Shown here: one piece after another, positions 44,793 to 53,614 of the stretch
How positions within the stretch are numbered: position 1 is the first letter of the stretch
Layout: every line of letters starts with the position of its first letter
Source of the DNA: an uncultured Draconibacterium sp.
GTDB taxonomy: Bacteria > Bacteroidota > Bacteroidia > Bacteroidales > Prolixibacteraceae
Length of the DNA stretch: 64,000 nt
Reading direction: 5' to 3'
NCBI GenBank assembly: GCA_947492175.1
Contig: CANLMQ010000019.1
Span: 1-64,000 of the forward strand
Notes under the pieces: generated by a model
Databases searched by the model: none
Told to the model about the DNA's origin: nothing
Seen by the model: only the letters and a program-made list of their open reading frames with translations
Translations under genes and position numbers: made by a program

Positions 44793-44927
44793 AAAACAAC
44801 CAAACATAATTGATTGTATTGCTTCCTTTTTTTAAAAAGGAAAAATTCGTAGCTTTTCTTTATTATGTTTTCTTTACATTAAAGCTATGTTCTTATTTTT
44901 TTTATTTTTGGTAACTTACTTTTACCA
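44793..44927 (+). promoter_or_regulatory. Upstream region of the third sigma gene, with -7 element
   Basis: TATTTTTG (44903-44910) matches TAnnTTTG and would start transcription near 44917, 11 bases before the ATG. No TTG at -33. The stretch is otherwise AT-rich and without ORF. Confidence 0.35.
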
Positions 44928-45506
44928 ATGAGTGAAAAAATACAGCTACTCATAAAAGGAGATAAAATTGCTTTCAGAGAAATTTTTAATCAATATTTTC
45001 AGCCACTTTGCCACTTAGGTTTTCATTACCTCGAAGATAAAAGTGAGGCAAAAGGGGTTGTTCAGGATGCTTATGTAAAATTATGGGAAATAAGACATAC
45101 ATTAAATCCTGATTCAAACCTACAGAATTTTTTATTCACCTTGGTAAAAAATAATTGTCTGAATATTTTAAAACGAAAGCAAATTCAGCTAAAGCATCAT
45201 GAAAAAATAAGGGAGATCGAACTCCTATACCAACATGAAAGTCTCAGTAGAATAAATGATGATTACCTGGAATTTAATGAGCTAAAAAAGAAAATTGATA
45301 TTGCCATAGAAAAATTACCCGAACATTGTCGTATTGTTTTCAAAATGAGCCGATATGAAGAAATGAAAAACCGGGAAATTGCAGAGAAACTGGGTATTAC
45401 ACAAAAGGCAGTAGAAGCACGAATGACAAAAGCGCTAAAATACCTCCGAAATGAACTAAAAGATTTTCTCCCTTTAATTGCTGTTATTACAAGCCTTTTA
45501 GATTAA
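44928..45506 (+). CDS. PUL-associated ECF RNA polymerase sigma factor (3)
   Basis: 192 aa. Region 2 has LEDKSEAKGVVQDAYVKLWEIRHTL and NFLFTLVKNNCLNILKRK. Region 4 has AIEKLPEHCRIVFKMSRYEEMKNREIAEKLGITQKAVEARMTKALKYL. It is a close relative of the sigma factor at 18904 (both near 190 aa with the same block order), and like it precedes a FecR gene and an STN-type susC. The FecR gene follows at 93 bp. Its upstream region contains the duplicated susC/lacI control sequence, so this operon may also come under LacI-type control. Confidence 0.93.
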   Translation: MSEKIQLLIKGDKIAFREIFNQYFQPLCHLGFHYLEDKSEAKGVVQDAYVKLWEIRHTLNPDSNLQNFLFTLVKNNCLNILKRKQIQLKHHEKIREIELLYQHESLSRINDDYLEFNELKKKIDIAIEKLPEHCRIVFKMSRYEEMKNREIAEKLGITQKAVEARMTKALKYLRNELKDFLPLIAVITSLLD

Positions 45507-45599
45507 ATTCTGTTCTTCAGAATTAGAGCTCATATTTTATTTTGATTTTTTCGTTAGGGTATCTGGCTGCTTATTTGTTCATTCATAAACAACTTGTGA

Positions 45600-46592
45600 A
45601 TGAAAGACAATTTGTTATTACATATTCTAAGTGGAGAGGCTTCTACTGAAGAAAAAAAAGAATTTTACCATGAATTGAAAAGCAACAAGAAGGAAAGAGA
45701 GTTGTTTTTCCAGGTGAAAAGTCTTTGGCTCCGATCTTCCTTACAACAAACTTCAATAGATGTAAACTCTGAATTCGAAGTCATATGGAGAAAGATAAAA
45801 TACCGAAAGAAAGAATCTTCATCAACGGTGGGACAAATTATCTTTCGGTATGCAGCGGTTGTTATTCTACTGTTGACTCTTGGTGGTATCTTTGGTTATT
45901 TTATTGCTAAAAACAGTTTTAATCCCTCCGGTTTAGGCAGCCAAAAATATACAGCCACCCGTGGAAGTGTAAGTATTGTTGAATTTTCTGACGGCACAAA
46001 GGTGTGGTTGAATTCCGAGTCGATACTTACTTATCATGAAGATCGCGAAAGTAAACAACGCCTTGCCAAACTTACCGGTGAAGCCTATTTCGAAGTCGTC
46101 CATCGCGATGATTCTCCTTTTATTGTTACAGCCGGGAATCTTTTAATCCACGATTTAGGAACGACTTTTAACATAAAAGCATACCCCGAAGATAAATATA
46201 TTGAAACATCTCTGGTTGAAGGGAAAGTAGACATTCTGACCCAAACAGGAAAAAACATTATTGCTCTTAATCCCGGGGAAAGTGCGATGTACTTTTCAGA
46301 CGAAAACAGACTGGAACTCCGCACAACAACCGACAATGTTTTATCAGCATGGAGAGATGGGAAATTTGTTATCCGCGACCAGTGCCTGGAAGATATTTTT
46401 AAGGAACTCAGCCGGTGGTACGGTATCGAATTTCATTTTGAAAATGATAAACTTCGGAAGTACCGTTTTACAGGAAACATAAAAAAAACCACCACAGTTC
46501 TGCATGTACTGAAAGTATTAAAAGCAACTACATATATTAACTACCGGATTATAGAAAATGTAGATAAACCCGATGTAGTAGTTGTTTACTAG
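45600..46592 (+). CDS. FecR-family anti-sigma factor (3)
   Basis: 330 aa. A cytoplasmic N-terminal part (about 1-78) is followed by a TM helix (about 82-103, YAAVVILLLTLGGIFGYFI). The FecR domain (about 115-215) has EFSDGTKVWLNSESILTYHE, AKLTGEAYFEVVHRDDSPFIV, HDLGTTFNIKAYPED and LVEGKVDI. The C-terminal DUF4974 region (about 250-330) starts KFVIRDQCLEDIFKELSRWYGIEF. It holds the upstream sigma factor inactive until SusC signals. The STN-type susC lies 174 bp downstream beyond a minus-strand terminator. Confidence 0.94.
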   Translation: MKDNLLLHILSGEASTEEKKEFYHELKSNKKERELFFQVKSLWLRSSLQQTSIDVNSEFEVIWRKIKYRKKESSSTVGQIIFRYAAVVILLLTLGGIFGYFIAKNSFNPSGLGSQKYTATRGSVSIVEFSDGTKVWLNSESILTYHEDRESKQRLAKLTGEAYFEVVHRDDSPFIVTAGNLLIHDLGTTFNIKAYPEDKYIETSLVEGKVDILTQTGKNIIALNPGESAMYFSDENRLELRTTTDNVLSAWRDGKFVIRDQCLEDIFKELSRWYGIEFHFENDKLRKYRFTGNIKKTTTVLHVLKVLKATTYINYRIIENVDKPDVVVVY

Positions 46593-46657
46593 TTTTAAAC
46601 GAATTAACCATTGATTTAAATCAGATAGCCTATGAAATAAATCTTATGACATAAAAC

Positions 46658-46686
46658 AAAAAACCGGGATGCTGATAACACCCCGG
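46658..46686 (-). terminator. Minus-strand intrinsic terminator upstream of susC (3)
   Basis: Stem 46664-46671 with 46679-46686, loop of 7, followed on the minus strand by six T. As at the first locus, one pair is G-U in minus-strand RNA but a mismatch on the + strand, and no minus-strand gene feeds into it. Confidence 0.65.
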
Positions 46687-46753
46687 CTAACCTTCTTTTG
46701 AAATCCTGGTTGAGGTAATTTTGCCGATTACCAAAACCATATTATTAACAAAA
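46658..46753 (-). ncRNA. Predicted antisense small RNA at the susC leader (3)
   Basis: Inferred from the minus-strand terminator and a minus-strand -7 match TAATTTTG (46760-46767) at the susC start codon. A TTG lies 25 bases further upstream, slightly beyond normal spacing. The predicted RNA is about 95 bases, antisense to the susC leader. Confidence 0.35.
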
Positions 46754-46766
46754 TTCAACCAAAATT

Positions 46767-49700
46767 ATGAAGAAAAAACGATTTTTCCGAGGCAACGAAC
46801 GCCCTGGATGGATGAAATTATTGCTAATGATGAAACTAACAATCTTTTTACTGTTTCTTTCTGCGATGACAATGGCCTCTGGAAGTTACTCGCAAAATAC
46901 CAGATTCAATCTGAATGTAAAAGACGCCTCGATTGTACAGGTACTTGAAGAAATTGAACGACAAACCGAATTTGGTTTCTTATTTAAAACCGACCAGTTA
47001 GATTTAGATGCCCAATATAATCTGGATCTAGAGAGTATAGATATTGAAACCGTAATGAGCAAAATACTCGATACTGACCATTATTCCTACCAAATAATGG
47101 ATCGTATTATCGTAATTTCGAAAAATGGAACAGAGAATTCGCAGACTGATGATCAGACCCCTGTAAAGATTTCAGGTAAAGTAACCGATACCGGAGGTCA
47201 GCCACTTCCTGGTGTAACTGTAATGGTAAAAGGAACTTCACAAGGAACAGTTACAAATGCCAACGGAGAATATTCCCTGACAAACATACCTGAAGATGCC
47301 ACACTTGTGTTCTCGTTTGTAGGTATGAAGAGCCAGGAAGTTTCACTTGACGGAAAGACAAACATTACGATTAGCTTGGAAGAAGCGTCAATTGGATTGG
47401 AAGAAATAGTAGCCATTGGTTACGGAACACAAAGAAGAGTAAACCTGACAGGGGCAGTGGAACAAGTAACAAGCGAAGTTTTAGACAACCGGCCTTTGCC
47501 CAATGTTACGCAAGGACTACAAGGAGCTGTGCCCAACCTGAACATATCCCTTACAGATGGGAAACCTATTCGTTCAGCTAAATTTAATATCCGGGGTACT
47601 ACATCAATTGGGCAAGGAGGTAGTGCATTGGTGCTGATTGATGGAGTAGAAGGAGATCCATCAATGCTAAATCCCAACGATATTGCCAGTGTTTCTGTAC
47701 TTAAAGATGCTGCATCGGCAGCGATATATGGTGCAAGAGGTGCTTTTGGAGTGGTATTAATCAACACTAAAAAAACCGACAAACAAAAAACATCTGTTAC
47801 CTACAGCGGTAATTTTTCGATAAAATCTCCTACGGTTGTGCCCGATATGGTTACCGATGCATATGACTATGCCACCCGTTTTGTAGATGCATACTCAGCT
47901 TATTACGATTATGCCCGTACTCCTTCAAAGTTTCATAAAGCCGTAAAGTATTCACAGGATTGGTATAATAATATGGCAAACCACCGACCAGGTTCCGGAC
48001 TCCCGGACGTGGAAATTAACAGCAACGGGGAGTATGAATATTATGCGAATACTGATTGGTACGATTTGTTATACAAGGATCATACTCTTGCAAGCGAACA
48101 TAATATTACGGTACAAGGCGGAAGCGAAAAATTCGATTTTATGGTATCCGGTCGATATTACGACCAGGAAGGCGTATTTAACTACAACAGCGATGATTAC
48201 AAAATGTATAATATGCGCGCAAAGGGTTCAGGCCAAATCTGCAAATGGCTGGTAATTGCAAATAATATGCAGTTTTCGCAAATAAATTACCATAATCCAC
48301 TTACCATAGCTGATGGAAATGTTTGGTACGGTTTGGAAGGTGAAGCAGAACCAATGAGCCCAATGTTTAATCCCGACGGAACCTTAACTATGGCAGCAGC
48401 TTATAGTGTGGGAGATTTATGGTATGGTAAAAATGGGACTGATACCGAAAAAAGAGCATTACTGAATACCACATCATTTAATACCATCTTTCTGGACAAT
48501 ACTTTGCGAATTAACGGAGATATTACTTACTCTAATACGGATAAAGTAGAAGAAAGACGCCGTGTTCAGGTGCCATATAGTTCAATACAGGGAGTGACAG
48601 CTTATCTGGGCTCTTCCACCAACGATTTTAGTAAAACTACGGCTACTACTAAATATCTGGCAACCAACATTTATGCAGAATACGAGAAAACCTGGAACAT
48701 GACGCATTATTTGAAAGCTATGGCGGGTTATAACTATGAGCAATCTGTATATGACTACCTGCGTACAAAACGAAACGGGCTAATATTTGAAGATGCTACG
48801 AATCTGAATTTGGCCAATGGAAATGGTATTGAAATTGCTTCCAACTACGAGAAATGGCGCATTGCCGGTGGTTTTTTCCGGTTTAATTATGCTTTCAAAG
48901 ATCGATATTTATTGGAAGTAAATGGCCGTTTGGATGGCTCTACAAAATTTCCAACCGATCAGCAGTGGGCTTTTTTCCCTTCCGTTTCAGCAGGTTGGCG
49001 TATTTCAGAAGAGCCTTTCTGGAAAGTTGACAAGAAGCTCCTTACTGATATGAAATTTCGTGTTTCCTACGGCTCGCTGGGTAATGGTAATGTAGCTTCC
49101 TATGCATATCGCGAGTTATTCAGTATCTCTCAAATGAGTCATCTGATTAATGGAATATTAAATCAGAAAACCTCATCTCCGTCAATTATTCCTGACGGCC
49201 TGACATGGGAAACGGTTACTATGGCTAATATAGGGCTGGATTTTGGTTCATTAAACGGACGATTACGTTTTTCGGGAGACGGGTATATCCGGAAAACGGT
49301 TGATATGTTTACTGTAGGACCGGAACTTCCTGCATTATTCGGGGCTTCTGCTCCTTATGGAAACTATGCCGATATGACCACCAAAGGCTGGGAACTGTCC
49401 ATTTCATGGCGCGATAAACTTACGGTTTCAGGAAGCCCGCTAAATTACGACATAAGGTTTACTATGGCTGACCATACATCTAAAATCGACAAATACAACA
49501 ACCCGGAAAAAAACCTTGGTAATTATAAAGATGCACGCACCAACTACTACGAAGGAATGACAATTGGTGAAATCTGGGGGTATGAAACAGAAGGTTTCTT
49601 CACTTCGGAAGAAGATATAGCAAATCACGCATCACAGGATCTTTATTTTGCTTCGAATTCGGGCACATGGCTGCCAGGTGATATTAAGTTTAAAGATCTC

Positions 49701-50354
49701 AACAACGACGAAGTAATTGATTACGGGACCAACAAAGTAAAAGATCCCGGTGACCGGAAAGTAATTGGCAACTCTACCCCTCGCTATACATACAGTCTGA
49801 ACCTGGGTGCCGATTGGAAAGGCATTTCTGTTTCAGCATTCTTTCAGGGTGTGGGTAAACAAGATTGGTGGCCGGGAGCTGACAATGCATTGTTTTGGGG
49901 GCAATATAACCGCCCTTACAATAATATTCCTAAATCTATGCTGAATGAAATTTGGTCAGAAGAGAATCCTAATACTTATTTCCCGCGATATAGAGGATAT
50001 GTTGCTTTACAGGGTACACGGGAACTTTCAGTTGTTCAGACACGTTATACGCAGAATGTGGCTTATGTACGCTTGAAAAATCTTCAGTTAGGATATAGTT
50101 TGCCTAAAAATTTGATTGCTTCTGCAGACATTCAGGTAGCCCGAATTTATCTTTCTGCCGAGAATCTCTGGTGCTGGTCTCCATTGTATAAACACACTAA
50201 AAACTTTGATGTAGCTAATATCTATGGAGAAGACATAGAGGCCAAATCGGCTGCTAATGATGGCGGTAAAAATTCGATAATAAGCAATGGCGGACAAACA
50301 TACAATTACCCCTTGCTTAAGAGTATTAGTTTAGGTTTATCATTAACATTCTAA
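46767..50354 (+). CDS. SusC/RagA-type TonB-dependent transporter with STN domain (3)
   Basis: 1195 aa. A long N-terminus with signal anchor (about 18-45) is followed by the STN domain (about 50-120, FNLNVKDASIVQVLEEIERQTEFGFLF). A carboxypeptidase-like domain (about 130-210) has ISGKVTDTGGQPLPGVTVMVKGTSQGT. Plug motifs are IVAIGYGTQRRVNLTGAVEQV and VLKDAASAAIYGARGAFGVVLINTKK. The barrel ends LLKSISLGLSLTF. The TonB-box-adjacent VAIGYG replaces the usual VVVGYG. It pairs with SusD 10 bp downstream. No enzyme genes accompany it, so its substrate is unknown and it may depend on enzymes of neighbouring loci. Confidence 0.95.
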   Translation: MKKKRFFRGNERPGWMKLLLMMKLTIFLLFLSAMTMASGSYSQNTRFNLNVKDASIVQVLEEIERQTEFGFLFKTDQLDLDAQYNLDLESIDIETVMSKILDTDHYSYQIMDRIIVISKNGTENSQTDDQTPVKISGKVTDTGGQPLPGVTVMVKGTSQGTVTNANGEYSLTNIPEDATLVFSFVGMKSQEVSLDGKTNITISLEEASIGLEEIVAIGYGTQRRVNLTGAVEQVTSEVLDNRPLPNVTQGLQGAVPNLNISLTDGKPIRSAKFNIRGTTSIGQGGSALVLIDGVEGDPSMLNPNDIASVSVLKDAASAAIYGARGAFGVVLINTKKTDKQKTSVTYSGNFSIKSPTVVPDMVTDAYDYATRFVDAYSAYYDYARTPSKFHKAVKYSQDWYNNMANHRPGSGLPDVEINSNGEYEYYANTDWYDLLYKDHTLASEHNITVQGGSEKFDFMVSGRYYDQEGVFNYNSDDYKMYNMRAKGSGQICKWLVIANNMQFSQINYHNPLTIADGNVWYGLEGEAEPMSPMFNPDGTLTMAAAYSVGDLWYGKNGTDTEKRALLNTTSFNTIFLDNTLRINGDITYSNTDKVEERRRVQVPYSSIQGVTAYLGSSTNDFSKTTATTKYLATNIYAEYEKTWNMTHYLKAMAGYNYEQSVYDYLRTKRNGLIFEDATNLNLANGNGIEIASNYEKWRIAGGFFRFNYAFKDRYLLEVNGRLDGSTKFPTDQQWAFFPSVSAGWRISEEPFWKVDKKLLTDMKFRVSYGSLGNGNVASYAYRELFSISQMSHLINGILNQKTSSPSIIPDGLTWETVTMANIGLDFGSLNGRLRFSGDGYIRKTVDMFTVGPELPALFGASAPYGNYADMTTKGWELSISWRDKLTVSGSPLNYDIRFTMADHTSKIDKYNNPEKNLGNYKDARTNYYEGMTIGEIWGYETEGFFTSEEDIANHASQDLYFASNSGTWLPGDIKFKDLNNDEVIDYGTNKVKDPGDRKVIGNSTPRYTYSLNLGADWKGISVSAFFQGVGKQDWWPGADNALFWGQYNRPYNNIPKSMLNEIWSEENPNTYFPRYRGYVALQGTRELSVVQTRYTQNVAYVRLKNLQLGYSLPKNLIASADIQVARIYLSAENLWCWSPLYKHTKNFDVANIYGEDIEAKSAANDGGKNSIISNGGQTYNYPLLKSISLGLSLTF

Positions 50355-50364
50355 ATTTAGCTTT

Positions 50365-52128
50365 ATGAAAAAATTTCTAATTTTAATAATAATCACTCTT
50401 GCCGGCTTGTGGGCATGCAATATGGAAGAAATTCCTGAGGCTCAGGTTTCTGTCGAACCAGTATTCGGAAGTGAAACAGGACTACAGATGTATACCAATT
50501 CTTTTTACGAAGTATTCCGGGCTTCAACAAGTCAGTATAGTAATTCATACTACATTGCCGAAAATAAGGTAATTAAATATCTGACCGAAAATGGATTCAG
50601 TTCACAAGAGAGCAGTGGCTGGAATTGGGGAACATTACGCAATATCAATTATTTTATTGCCAACTGTAATAACGAATCTGTTCCTGCTGCCACGAGAAAT
50701 AATTATCTGGGTATCGCCCGTTTTTTCAGGGCTTACTTTTATTTTGATATGATGAAACGTTTTGGCGACTTACCCTGGGTGAACCATCCGCTGGATGTAA
50801 ATGATCCTTTACTTTACAGTACACGCGCCCCGCGTACTTTAATTGCCGACTCCATAAAGGCTGATTTGAATTATGCAATTAATAATATCAAAACAGCCAA
50901 AGATGCTTCCTGTACAACAATCACCAAATCGGTTGCTGCTGCCTTGAAATCAAGAGTCTGCCTTTGGGAAGGAACTTATCGGAAATATCATAACGAAGCT
51001 GGTTTGCAGTCTACAGCCAACCAATGGCTTCAGGAAGCAGCCGAAGCTGCGCAGATTGTAATGAATGCTGACTATTCTCTTTACACAGGCAGTGGTGCCG
51101 AAAGTTCTTACCGGGCTTTGTTCCTTGCCAAAACTCCGATTTCTGCCGAGGTGCTTTATGCTGTAACATTTAACAGTGCTTTGGGTGTCGTTCATCCGGG
51201 CAACCGGCAATGGACATCTGTTACGTATGGATCTTGTCCCAGCTTGATTCGTCCTTTTGTTAATACCTATCTTAATCTGGACGGAACTCCTTTTACCAAT
51301 AGCACCGATTACGCCACTAAATCTTTTACAGAAGAATGTGTAAACCGCGACTATCGCTTATCCCAGACAATCCGCACACCTGGTTTCACCCGTATTACCG
51401 GAGGAGCAACAGTTCAAACGGCTCCCGATTATGCCTATGCTATTACCGGATACCAAACCTGCAAATTTACGCTTGATGATACTCAATTTGACAATGTAGA
51501 TGTTTGCGATAATAATGTGATCTTGTTTCGTTATGCCGAAGTGCTGTTGAACTATGCTGAAGCTAAAGCCGAATTGGGCACACTCACCGATGCCGATTGG
51601 GCTAAAACTATTGGAGCTTTGCGTGCCCGGGCAGGAATAACCGGCGGACTTACAACGAAACCGACAGCTGCAGATCCTTTCTTACAGAGTGAATTCTTCC
51701 CCGGAATAACAAACCCTGAGATACTGGAAATTCGCAGAGAACGAGGTATTGAGCTTTCTTTTGAAGGATTTGAATGGCAGGACGTTTGCCGCTGGAAAAT
51801 AGGCGAACAACTTACAAAAGACTGGGAAGGTATTTATATTCCCGAGTTTGAAGTTCCTTACGATATGAATGGCGATGGAAATTTGGATGTTTGCTTCACA
51901 AAAGAACTGAATCCGGCAGACCAAGTTCCCGGAGTTTATTACCTTTATGTAGGAGCGAAGTTGGCTAACGGGGCCACTAACAACTCTCAAATAGCTGACG
52001 ACGGACATACGCTGGTTTTTATGAAAGACCAAAAGAGAGTTTGGGATAATAAACTTTATTTCTACCCAATTCCAGCAAACGATTTGGTTATGAACCCAAA
52101 TCTCGGTCAGAATCCGGGTTGGAACTAA
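50365..52128 (+). CDS. SusD/RagB-family outer-membrane lipoprotein (3)
   Basis: 587 aa. Lipobox GLWAC (Cys18) with MEEIPEAQVSVEPVFGSETGLQMYTNSFYEVF. The C-terminal region has RYAEVLLNYAEAKAELG, EILEIRRERGIELSFEGFEWQDVCRWKIG and the terminal NPNLGQNPGWN. Between about residues 495 and 525 it carries an Asp/Asn-rich loop (YDMNGDGNLDVCF) shaped like a calcium-binding dockerin-type or EF-hand loop, which I did not see in the other two SusDs. A strong terminator follows, so this module ends here with only sigma, FecR, SusC and SusD. Confidence 0.94.
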   Translation: MKKFLILIIITLAGLWACNMEEIPEAQVSVEPVFGSETGLQMYTNSFYEVFRASTSQYSNSYYIAENKVIKYLTENGFSSQESSGWNWGTLRNINYFIANCNNESVPAATRNNYLGIARFFRAYFYFDMMKRFGDLPWVNHPLDVNDPLLYSTRAPRTLIADSIKADLNYAINNIKTAKDASCTTITKSVAAALKSRVCLWEGTYRKYHNEAGLQSTANQWLQEAAEAAQIVMNADYSLYTGSGAESSYRALFLAKTPISAEVLYAVTFNSALGVVHPGNRQWTSVTYGSCPSLIRPFVNTYLNLDGTPFTNSTDYATKSFTEECVNRDYRLSQTIRTPGFTRITGGATVQTAPDYAYAITGYQTCKFTLDDTQFDNVDVCDNNVILFRYAEVLLNYAEAKAELGTLTDADWAKTIGALRARAGITGGLTTKPTAADPFLQSEFFPGITNPEILEIRRERGIELSFEGFEWQDVCRWKIGEQLTKDWEGIYIPEFEVPYDMNGDGNLDVCFTKELNPADQVPGVYYLYVGAKLANGATNNSQIADDGHTLVFMKDQKRVWDNKLYFYPIPANDLVMNPNLGQNPGWN

Positions 52129-52148
52129 AACATTTTAATTAAAAAAGT

Positions 52149-52186
52149 AAAGATAGGTTGCCATAAAAGCAGCCTATCTTTCTTAC
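52149..52186 (+). terminator. Rho-independent terminator of the third SusC/D module
   Basis: A 13-bp stem (52149-52161 with 52169-52181, one G-U pair) and a 7-base loop, then TCTTACC. It lies 20 bases after the susD stop. Confidence 0.8.
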
Positions 52187-52416
52187 CGAATATTGAGCAC
52201 AGTTCTGTTTATTCATTCACTAAAAAAAGCCCCTGATAAATAGCCTCTCCGTATTCCCTGGAAAAAATCCTCTTCCATTTTTATAAAAATCTATATCATC
52301 CATACTCCGGAATAAAACGTAACACCATTTTTCTTTTTGATTTTTATTGTGATAGGTACTTTAAATAACTTAGTTCAATTGAGTTCCGATAACGAAAAAA
52401 ACCAGAAACCAATTAT

Positions 52417-52428
52417 ACATTCGTTTGC
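52417..52428. promoter_or_regulatory. Decayed LacI-type operator 1 in copy B
   Basis: ACATTCGTTTGC, matching ACAAACGTTTGC at 44620 at ten of twelve positions. One half-site is altered. Confidence 0.5.
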
Positions 52429-52560
52429 GCTAATAATTATAAATAAGCAAGATTAAAAACCTCCCTCATCACTCCTACAACACATTGTATATATACCAAT
52501 TAGCAACAGGGTATAGTTCTTCTACTAATTAAACCAATCTTATATTTAAATATTAATGCT

Positions 52561-52582
52561 TAACTTTGCGTAAACGATTGTA
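52561..52582 (+). promoter_or_regulatory. lacI-family gene -7 element and overlapping operator 2
   Basis: -7 TAACTTTG (52561-52568) implies a start near 52575. The operator TAAACGATTGTA (52571-52582) covers that start site and ends 8 bases before the ATG, a layout expected for autorepression. Confidence 0.55.
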
Positions 52583-52590
52583 CACATACT

Positions 52591-53610
52591 ATGAGCACAC
52601 ATAAAGTAAGTATAACAGACATTGCCCAAAAGACGGGATTATCCACAACAACTGTTTCAAGGGTTTTAAGTGGAAAAGCCAAACAATACCGTATTGGAAA
52701 AAAATCGCAAGAAAAAATTAAAGAAGCAGCCAAAGAGATGCATTATATCCCCAACCATTTTGCATCTAACTTGCGTACAGGAAAAAGCAGCACCATTGCA
52801 CTGATAGTCCCGTCGCTCAGCAATCCTTTCTTTGCGAGCATTGCAAGTGAAATAAACACAGAAATACGTAAGTTTGGCTATATTACTATTATAAGCGACA
52901 GTGACGAAAACCAGGAAATTGAAAAAATGGAACTGGAACAATTAAGGGCACGCAATATTGAGGGTCTGGTTATTGCTCCTTGCGGTAACGAATGGAAACA
53001 TATCAAAACGTTATACGACCAGGAGCTTCCATTAATTTGTGTTGACCGATACTATGAAAACCTCGATATCCCTTACGTTTCTACAGACAATTACACAGGC
53101 GCCCAAATGGCCACCAAACATCTGATTGAAAACGGACACACGGTTATTTCGTGTATTCAGGGTGTTCGTTCATCAACACCAAATAAATTAAGGGTGCAAG
53201 GATTTACTGAAACAATGGAAAACGCCGGCTTAAAAAAATACAGCATTACCGGCGACGACTTTACAGTTCAGAACGGCTACCTTGAAACAAAACTTTTATT
53301 ACAGCAAACAGACAGACCAACCGCAATATTTACCCTTAGTAATACTATTGCCATGGGATGCATGAAAGCTTTAAAGGAAGAAAATGTCCGTATTCCCGAA
53401 GATATTTCTCTTATAACATTCGACGAACACCCGTATCTAGATTATTTATCGACCCCTCTCTCTTGTATCGCACAGCCTGTTAGCGACATTAGCAAAATAG
53501 CCATCAAAATTCTTTTTGCGAAACTCAACAATAACGATTTTAAACCAAGCCAGGTATTACTAAAACCAAAGTTACAAATGAAAGAATCTGTGCGTAATAT
53601 CAGTCAGTAA
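52591..53610 (+). CDS. LacI-family transcriptional regulator
   Basis: 339 aa. The N-terminal LacI HTH (about 6-30, ITDIAQKTGLSTTTVSRVLSGK) and hinge helix (about 48-62, MHYIPNHFASNLRTGKSS) are followed by a periplasmic-binding-protein-like effector domain (IALIVPSLSNPFFASIASEI, GLVIAPCG, PLICVDRYY, FTLSNTIAMGCMKALKEENVRIPEDISLITFDEHPYLDYL). The effector is probably a sugar or sugar phosphate from the neighbouring locus. Operators of the expected palindromic form lie at its own promoter and at the susC (2) promoter 8 kb away, so it probably controls the 30.1-44.5 kb locus and itself. It converges with the symporter gene; stops are 4 bases apart. Confidence 0.93.
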   Translation: MSTHKVSITDIAQKTGLSTTTVSRVLSGKAKQYRIGKKSQEKIKEAAKEMHYIPNHFASNLRTGKSSTIALIVPSLSNPFFASIASEINTEIRKFGYITIISDSDENQEIEKMELEQLRARNIEGLVIAPCGNEWKHIKTLYDQELPLICVDRYYENLDIPYVSTDNYTGAQMATKHLIENGHTVISCIQGVRSSTPNKLRVQGFTETMENAGLKKYSITGDDFTVQNGYLETKLLLQQTDRPTAIFTLSNTIAMGCMKALKEENVRIPEDISLITFDEHPYLDYLSTPLSCIAQPVSDISKIAIKILFAKLNNNDFKPSQVLLKPKLQMKESVRNISQ

Positions 53611-53614
53611 AAAC

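Larger units (their letters stand above)
52325..52585. repeat. Diverged duplicate control region, copy B (lacI side functional)
   Basis: Colinear with 44527-44792. The left half resembles the susC (2) start-codon region and promoter, but the -33 TTG position reads ATG on the minus strand, the -7 is destroyed and the ATG is gone. The right half carries a good promoter and operator for the lacI-family gene. Confidence 0.65.
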
